DNA of 11,329 bases from Anaeromyxobacter_A sp035636195. GTDB taxonomy: Bacteria; Myxococcota; Myxococcia; Myxococcales; Anaeromyxobacteraceae. The stretch's first letter is position 1. Every line of letters begins with the position of its first letter. Location: positions 1-11,329 of the forward strand of contig DASPZP010000326.1 in assembly GCA_035636195.1 (NCBI GenBank). The letters are read 5' to 3'. Shown one piece after another: positions 6,490 to 11,329 of this stretch. The notes below the pieces were generated by a model. It did not search any database and was not told the origin of the DNA. It was given only the letters and a program-made list of their open reading frames with translations. The translations under genes were made by a program, and so were the position numbers.

Positions 6490-8070
6490 CTACTCCTTGC
6501 GAGGCTGTACGTCCGGGCCGGAGCCGTTCGGGCCGCGCTCCTCGAGGAGCTGTAGCGCGATGGTGAGCGCCTTCCGCGTCTTCTCCCGGATCTTCTCGTC
6601 GTTCTTGATCTTCTGGTAGGCCTTCACGACGCGATCCTCGTGCTTCGCGAGCTGCGCCTCCAGGTCCGGCACGCGCTTCGCGAGCTCGCCCGCCGCGCGT
6701 TCGGAGTCGGCGCGGGCGCTCTCCATGACCTTCCTCGCCTCGGCGAGCTCACCCTGCAGGGTCGCGAGCCGCGGCCGTAGCGCGCCGAGTTCGCCCTCGA
6801 AGCCGCTGGTACGCGAGTTGGCAGCGCCCAGCTCCCGGCCCAGCTCCTCGGCGCGCTCGCGCGCTTGCGCGGCCTCGCCCGCCACGCGGGCGGCTTCGTG
6901 ACGGCTCGCGTCGAGCTCACGCTGCACCCCCGCGAGCTGCTCCTCGGCCGCCGACGCGCGCGCCTCCGCTGCGCGAGTGGCCTCGTCCGCGGCGATGGCC
7001 CGCTCTTCCGATGCCCGGGTCCGCTCGGCCGTGGCGCGGACGCTCTCCTCGGCGGTCTCGGCGCGCCGCGCGTGCGCGCTCGCGCCTGCCTCGGCCTCCT
7101 GCAGCCGCTCTTCCGCCGCGCGGAGCCGCTCCTCGACCGCCACCAGCTCGGCAGCTGCGCGCCGCCCCTGCTCCCGCGCCGCCGCGCGCGCCTGCTCCAG
7201 CTCGCGCGCAAACCCGCTCGCCCGCTCCGCCGCGGCCGCCAGCTCGGCGGTGGACGCGGCGTGCGCGGCAGGTGCGGGGGGCTGCTCCACGTCGAGGAGC
7301 GCCTCGGCCGCGGCGGCGAGATCGAGGTCGTCGTCGGCTCCGAGCGCGGCCAGCGCCGCGTCGGCCTCGTCGCCGAGCCGATCGACCTCGGACGGTCCGT
7401 CCGCGTCGGTCGAGAGCTCCAGCGACGCCGGCTCGGGCTCGGGCGCCGACGCGGGCGTGACCACTGGCGTCGCGGCGCGCTCCTCGCCCTCGCCATCGGT
7501 GAGGGCGGCGATCATCGTGGTCGGATCGGGCGAGGCCAGGTTCTCGAAGGCGTCGTCGAGGAGCTTCAGGTCGTCGTCTTCCTCGATGGCCGCACCTGCC
7601 GCCGCCGCGAGGCTCGCGCCCGCGTCGATCTCCTCCACGTCCTCGAGGGTGACCTCGTCGAGCGTCACCATCTCCTCGGCGGCCTCGGGCTCGGGCGGCA
7701 GCTCGACCAGCCCGGCGAGCTTCTGCAGCAGCGTCGCCGCGCCGAAGGGCTTGATGAGGTATTCCTCGGCGCGCGTCTTCAGCTTGCGGTGCTGCTCGAA
7801 CGTCTCCGGGGTCGCCTCGGCGCTGATGATGACGAGCGGGATGGTCTTGAGCTGGTCGTCCTTCTTGAGCTTGTTGCAGATCGAGTAGCCCGACATCTTC
7901 GGCAGCTCGACGCACAGGACGATGCAGTCGGGACGATCGACCCGGGCGAGGTCCAGGCCCTCCTTGCCGTCGCCGGTGACGCGGGCCTGGAGGCCACGCG
8001 CCTCGAGCGCGTCGGCGAGCTCCTGGGCGAAGGCGCCGTCGCTCTCGATGAGGAGGATCTTCTTGGCCAT
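6490..8070 (-). CDS. FrzS/AglZ-type pseudo-receiver plus coiled-coil protein
   Basis: The 526-residue protein has three parts. A response-regulator receiver fold covers about 3-120 (ILLIESD at 5-11, LIKPF at 105-109 with the conserved K107, S83). An acidic, alanine/proline-rich linker runs from about 122 to 265. A long alanine/glutamate/arginine heptad coiled coil spans about 275-475 and ends in a conserved-looking basic segment (KAYQKIKNDEKIREK at 483-497, then ALTIALQLLEE). The residue at the normal phosphoacceptor position is cysteine (C53 in VLCVELP) and the second acidic-pocket residue is S10, so normal phosphorylation is unlikely. This architecture is that of FrzS (about 555 residues) and AglZ (much longer), myxobacterial polarity and motility regulators. 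Length favours FrzS, while the complete alpha4 region is more AglZ-like. No frz chemosensory genes are nearby. It has its own promoter upstream. Confidence 0.9.
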   Translation of the reverse strand: MAKKILLIESDGAFAQELADALEARGLQARVTGDGKEGLDLARVDRPDCIVLCVELPKMSGYSICNKLKKDDQLKTIPLVIISAEATPETFEQHRKLKTRAEEYLIKPFGAATLLQKLAGLVELPPEPEAAEEMVTLDEVTLEDVEEIDAGASLAAAAGAAIEEDDDLKLLDDAFENLASPDPTTMIAALTDGEGEERAATPVVTPASAPEPEPASLELSTDADGPSEVDRLGDEADAALAALGADDDLDLAAAAEALLDVEQPPAPAAHAASTAELAAAAERASGFARELEQARAAAREQGRRAAAELVAVEERLRAAEERLQEAEAGASAHARRAETAEESVRATAERTRASEERAIAADEATRAAEARASAAEEQLAGVQRELDASRHEAARVAGEAAQARERAEELGRELGAANSRTSGFEGELGALRPRLATLQGELAEARKVMESARADSERAAGELAKRVPDLEAQLAKHEDRVVKAYQKIKNDEKIREKTRKALTIALQLLEERGPNGSGPDVQPRKE

Positions 8071-8133
8071 GCTTCGTTCCCGGCGGCCGGCGCGGGCAGG
8101 GGCGCCCAGCGAGATCCGCGTGAAATCGAGCGG

Positions 8134-8163
8134 ATTCTACTGTCGAGCAGGAACGGGCGTCAA
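8134..8163 (-). promoter_or_regulatory. Near-consensus sigma70 promoter for the FrzS/AglZ-like gene
   Basis: On the minus strand, TTGACG (8163-8158) and TAGAAT (8139-8134) each match the -35 and -10 consensus at 5 of 6 positions, with an 18-nt spacer. Transcription would begin near 8127, giving a leader of roughly 57 nt before ATG 8070. The -35 box lies immediately after the hairpin that follows the anti-sigma gene. This is the best housekeeping-type promoter I see in the window. Confidence 0.7.
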
Positions 8164-8181
8164 AGGCGCGGCCCGCCGCGC
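8163..8181 (-). terminator. Hairpin terminator after the anti-sigma gene
   Basis: Directly after the anti-sigma stop (minus strand), GCGCGG (8181-8176) pairs with CCGCGC (8171-8166) around a 4-nt loop, followed by C and TTT (8164-8162). The 6-bp all-GC stem plus a short T-run suits an intrinsic terminator of a high-GC genome. The T-run is shared with the -35 box of the following promoter. Confidence 0.55.
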
Positions 8182-8183
8182 GT

Positions 8184-9011
8184 TCACTTATCGCCGAGGC
8201 CCTGCGCCGACTCCACCAGGCGGGCCAGGTCCTGCTCGTCGAGATCGGAGACCAGCGAGTAGACGATCTCGTTGCGGCGCCACATCGCCACGTTGAAGCC
8301 GCGGGCGTTGATGAGCCGCACGGTGGCGGGCCCGGCGTGTACGACCCGGCCCGCCTCGTGGAACCGCCGGTCGGGATCGTCCAGGATGAAGAGGCCCAGG
8401 TGGCCGCGAGGGAGGTCGTAGCGCACGTACGCCGCCGGGCGGTCCTGGATGTGGGACAGCCGCGCCCCGACGAGGCGCACACCGGCCCCACGGAACTGGG
8501 GCGGCGAGGGGTTGAAGTCGAGCTTGCCGGCGAACCAGCCCGCGACCGACTCGGGTCCGACCGCGGCGGCGGTCACCTCGAGCGGCAGGTCGCGGGTGTG
8601 CTTGCGGATCGCCTCGTCGACGAGCGGGTTCGACCCATCCTGCGTGACGAGGACGAGCAGCACCCCGGCGGCGCAGGCGGCCACCGCCGCCACGCGCAGC
8701 GGCGTGAGGAGCCGCCGCCAGCGCGGCGTGCGCTCCTCCACCAGGGCGAGGTGAATGCGGGAGCGCAGCTCCGGTGAGGCGCGGCCCTGCGGCGTGCCAG
8801 CGCCCATCGCGCTCCGAAGGCGGGAGCGTAGCGCGTCGTGCAGCCGGCCGGCCGCGTCCGCCTCCGCCCAGCAGCTCGGGCAGCTGGCGAGGTGCTCCTC
8901 GACCTGCGCGTGCTCCGACTCGGCCAGCTCGGCGTCGAGGAAGGCGTCGAGCGTTCGGGCGAGCTCGGCGCAGTCCATCTCGGCGCTCACGTCGGTCGGG
9001 TGGGTGGACAA
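8184..9011 (-). CDS. Membrane-anchored zinc-binding anti-sigma factor
   Basis: This 275-residue protein would hold the adjacent ECF sigma factor inactive at the membrane. The cytoplasmic N-terminus is a ZAS (zf-HC2) domain with C14, H40, C44 and C47 (HLASCPSC at 40-47). One transmembrane helix follows at about 105-123. The extracytoplasmic part (about 124-275) resembles the C-terminal domain of COG5662-type anti-sigma factors: AGWFAGKLDF (157-166), RLVGARLSHIQDRPAAYVRY (179-198), GFNVAMW (238-244) and YSLVSDL (251-257). The cysteine/histidine spacing equals that of RsrA, the redox-sensing anti-sigma factor of Streptomyces, but RsrA is small and soluble. The TTG start at 9011 has AGGA 8 nt upstream and lies 17 nt after the sigma stop. 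ATG 8978 (264 residues) is an alternative with a weaker site. The two genes form an operon. Confidence 0.9.
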   Translation of the reverse strand: MSTHPTDVSAEMDCAELARTLDAFLDAELAESEHAQVEEHLASCPSCWAEADAAGRLHDALRSRLRSAMGAGTPQGRASPELRSRIHLALVEERTPRWRRLLTPLRVAAVAACAAGVLLVLVTQDGSNPLVDEAIRKHTRDLPLEVTAAAVGPESVAGWFAGKLDFNPSPPQFRGAGVRLVGARLSHIQDRPAAYVRYDLPRGHLGLFILDDPDRRFHEAGRVVHAGPATVRLINARGFNVAMWRRNEIVYSLVSDLDEQDLARLVESAQGLGDK

Positions 9012-9028
9012 GGGAGCGGTCCTGCGGC

Positions 9029-9667
9029 TCAGGCGGTCTTGCCGCGGCTGCGCCGAAACGCTTCGAGGTCGATGGCCTCGCTCACCACCGGCGCCCGCAG
9101 GACACCGGAGGCCACCGCGTACACGGCGAGCGCCTTCTGCAACAGACGGCGCCCGCGGTAAAGCCGGCTCATCACCGTGCCCACCGGGACGTCCAGGATC
9201 TCGGCGATCTCCTTGTAGGAGAACTCCTGCAGGTCGGCCAGGATCACCACCATGCGAAAGTCGATGGGCAGCGAGTCGACGGCGCGCAGCACGTCATCCG
9301 AGAGGAGCCGGTCGAAGAAGAACTGCTCGGGGTTCGCGGCGTAGTCGCTCGCCTCGCGCGAGATGAAGCGCTCGTGGACGGCCTCTCGCTCGGAGCCTTC
9401 GACGATGCTGCGCTCCTTCACCGTCCGGCGATAGCGGTTGATGAAGGTGTTGGTCAGGATCTTGAAAAGCCAGGCCTTGATGTTGGTGCCGCGCTCGAAC
9501 TTGTCGAAGAAGCGGTAGGCGCGCAGGAACGTGTCCTGGACCAGGTCCTCGGCGTCACGCTCGTTCTTGGTGAGGCGCAGCGCGGCCGAGAAGAGCGGGT
9601 TCACGTGCTTCATCGCGAGCCCTTCGAACTCGTGCCGCGCAGGATCGGTCTTCTCGAGGTTGAACAT
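9029..9667 (-). CDS. ECF-family RNA polymerase sigma factor, SigR/ECF12-like
   Basis: The 212-residue protein has sigma region 2 at about 13-82 and region 4 at about 124-182. In region 2, NERDAEDLVQDTFLRAYRFF (35-54) and GTNIKAWLFKILTNTFINRY (60-79) are close in wording to Streptomyces SigR (group ECF12). The region 4 helix-turn-helix reads FSYKEIAEILDVPVGTVMSR (149-168). A short C-terminal extension (183-212) follows. The start chosen is ATG 9667. The reading frame stays open for 45 codons upstream, but that part crosses the candidate promoter and the hairpin after ald and looks non-coding. GGGGG lies about 9-13 nt before the ATG, a mediocre ribosome site. It is followed by its anti-sigma factor gene. 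A GGGAAT-N18-GTT promoter upstream suggests it transcribes its own operon. Regulon unknown; by analogy to SigR it may answer thiol or envelope stress. Confidence 0.93.
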   Translation of the reverse strand: MFNLEKTDPARHEFEGLAMKHVNPLFSAALRLTKNERDAEDLVQDTFLRAYRFFDKFERGTNIKAWLFKILTNTFINRYRRTVKERSIVEGSEREAVHERFISREASDYAANPEQFFFDRLLSDDVLRAVDSLPIDFRMVVILADLQEFSYKEIAEILDVPVGTVMSRLYRGRRLLQKALAVYAVASGVLRAPVVSEAIDLEAFRRSRGKTA

Positions 9668-9735
9668 GCGCGCTTGATGCCCCCGTCGGAGTCTATTCCG
9701 GTGCCACTCCTGGCGCCTTTCCGCTTTCACGTGCG

Positions 9736-9762
9736 AACGGGCGGGCGGGCGGCGGCATTCCC
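9736..9762 (-). promoter_or_regulatory. SigR/ECF-type promoter (GGGAAT-N18-GTT) for the sigma/anti-sigma operon
   Basis: On the minus strand GGGAAT runs 9762-9757 and GTT 9738-9736 (followed by CG), with exactly 18 nt between. This is the known form of promoters used by SigR-type ECF sigma factors (GGAAT-N18-GTT). It lies about 70 nt upstream of the sigma start, giving a leader near 60 nt. None of the other GGAAT sites I found on either strand of the window has GTT at this spacing. Autoregulation of the operon is the simplest reading. Confidence 0.6.
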
Positions 9763-9778
9763 GGCCCGCCTGGAGCCG

Positions 9779-9811
9779 GGGAGGTAGGCGCGTGTGGGAC
9801 ACGCACCTCCC
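9779..9811 (-). terminator. Strong two-part hairpin after ald
   Basis: Starting 10 nt after the ald stop (minus strand), GGGAGGT/ACCTCCC (9779-9785 with 9805-9811, 7 bp) encloses GCGTGT/ACACGC (9790-9795 with 9799-9804, 6 bp) with a 3-nt loop. One arm has a 4-nt bulge (9786-9789). No T-run follows, as is often so in high-GC genomes. It separates ald from the sigma promoter. Termination is the likely role, but an operator function cannot be excluded. Confidence 0.6.
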
Positions 9812-9821
9812 TGGCGGGGCC

Positions 9822-10952
<1,131 letters not shown>

Positions 10953-10960
10953 GGGTGCCT

Positions 10961-10976
10961 CCTGCAGTGCTGCAGG
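10961..10976. promoter_or_regulatory. Perfect 7+7 palindrome CCTGCAG-N2-CTGCAGG upstream of ald
   Basis: This dyad lies between the ald ribosome binding site (plus-strand CCTCCT at 10958-10963) and a TATA-like element. As DNA it has the form of a dimeric repressor operator at the expected transcription start. As ald mRNA, CCTGCA and TGCAGG can form a 6-bp hairpin with a 4-nt loop whose 3' arm includes the first bases of the AGGAGG ribosome site. Either reading makes it a control site for ald. Confidence 0.55.
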
Positions 10977-10983
10977 GTATAAC
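10977..10983. promoter_or_regulatory. Shared -10-like element in the divergent ald intergenic region
   Basis: The only AT-rich spot in the 87-nt divergent gap reads GTATAAC. On the plus strand TATAAC (10978-10983) matches -10 at 5 of 6. On the minus strand TTATAC / TATACC is a weaker match. Neither direction has a recognisable -35 box at 16-18 nt, so the promoters may need an activator or another sigma factor. Real usage is unproven. Confidence 0.35.
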
Positions 10984-11039
10984 CGGCGCGCTCGGGACGG
11001 CGCGGCTCGGACGCCCGCCTGCCATCGAACCCCTTCGCG

Positions 11040-11329
11040 ATGCGTTACCGGCTCCTCTTCGCAGACGCCCAGGGCGTCGTCTACGATCATCCGCGGCTGC
11101 TCGCGGCGGTGCGCTCGGGCGACGAGGTGCGCGCACCCCGCGAACGCGCCGCACCGCTGCCGGAGGGCGCGTCCTTGTGCCTGCTGCCCGGCCGCAAGCC
11201 GGTGGGCGTCGACCCCGTCACCGGCGAAGCGGTCGCGCTCTCCGAGGTGACCGTCGGGCGGCGGACCTTCGTGCCGCACGCGGTCGGTGCCACGCTGCCG
11301 CCCGGGTGGACCCGCGCGCTCCTGCCGGC
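11040..11329 (+). CDS. Radical SAM-like protein, 5' end only (runs off the window)
   Basis: The frame from ATG 11040 is open to the end of the window (96 codons). No in-frame start lies upstream for at least ten codons, and no clear Shine-Dalgarno sequence precedes it. The translated N-terminus has RYRLLFADAQGVVYDHP (2-18), PLPEGASLCLLPGRKPVGVD (39-58) and then a PPGWTRALLP segment at the edge. From memory, this pattern (short beta-rich leader, LPGR.PVG.D, then PPG.TR.LLP) is the N-terminal part of a radical SAM family in Geobacter- and Myxococcota-type genomes. The diagnostic CxxxCxxC cluster motif would lie beyond the window, so the family call is tentative. The open frame and its high-GC codon pattern support it being a real gene. 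It is divergent from ald. Confidence 0.65.
   Translation, partial: MRYRLLFADAQGVVYDHPRLLAAVRSGDEVRAPRERAAPLPEGASLCLLPGRKPVGVDPVTGEAVALSEVTVGRRTFVPHAVGATLPPGWTRALLP

Noticed and set aside
6467..6491. Inverted repeat AGCGC/GCGCT between the convergent STAS and FrzS/AglZ-like genes
   Set aside because: The 5-bp outer stem with a 15-nt interior and no T-run is too weak to call a bidirectional terminator, though some terminator is expected there.
6865..8262. A 465-codon plus-strand open frame
   Set aside because: It is the antisense shadow of the FrzS/AglZ-like gene, with low-complexity Arg/Leu/Gly composition and no ribosome site.
9695..9699. A second GGAAT on the minus strand near the sigma gene
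   Set aside because: It lies only 28 nt from the start codon, and no GTT occurs 18 nt downstream, unlike the site at 9757-9762.
9668..9802. In-frame 45-codon N-terminal extension of the sigma factor
   Set aside because: It is Arg-rich, resembles no sigma factor, and covers the GGGAAT-N18-GTT promoter and part of the hairpin after ald.

Overview
The window is very GC-rich, with codons that end almost always in G or C. It carries a myxobacterial-type pseudo-receiver/coiled-coil protein of the FrzS/AglZ kind beside ordinary housekeeping genes. Gene content and protein style point to Myxococcota, most likely Anaeromyxobacter or a close relative. This is an inference from protein resemblance, not from a database search.

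Layout. (1) 1-107: three copies of a 13-bp tandem repeat, then the region upstream of birA. (2) 108-5260, plus strand: a tight block of birA (biotin-protein ligase with an HTH domain), coaX (type III pantothenate kinase), a TPR-like protein, an uncharacterised helical-repeat protein and murJ (lipid II flippase). The coaX/TPR junction is a 4-nt ATGA overlap, and the TPR/helical-repeat junction is a 1-nt TGATG overlap, so these genes look translationally coupled. (3) 5361-5933, plus strand: two small membrane-anchored proteins of the DUF883/YqjD type. (4) 6152-6475, plus strand: a short STAS-domain protein lacking the usual phosphorylatable serine, behind a structured leader. (5) 6490-8070, minus strand: the FrzS/AglZ-like protein, convergent with the STAS gene. 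(6) 8184-9667, minus strand: an ECF sigma factor and its membrane-anchored zinc-binding anti-sigma factor. (7) 9822-10952, minus strand: ald (alanine dehydrogenase). (8) 11040 to the end, plus strand: the 5' end of a divergent gene, probably a radical SAM protein.

The minus-strand half has a legible regulatory layout. After the ald stop come a strong hairpin (9779-9811) and then a GGGAAT-N18-GTT promoter (9736-9762) ahead of the sigma gene. This is the form of promoter recognised by SigR-type (ECF12) sigma factors, which this sigma factor resembles, so the operon is probably autoregulated. After the anti-sigma stop come another hairpin (8166-8181) and a near-consensus sigma70 promoter (8134-8163) for the FrzS/AglZ-like gene. 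The anti-sigma factor has the same C/H/C/C spacing as the redox-sensing anti-sigma factor RsrA, but unlike RsrA it also has a transmembrane segment and an extracytoplasmic domain. That combination, with the self-promoter, is the most interesting point in the window. Otherwise the region is mainly core genome, and I see no CRISPR array, insertion sequence, phage module, tRNA or rRNA. No stretch over 300 bases is without a gene.
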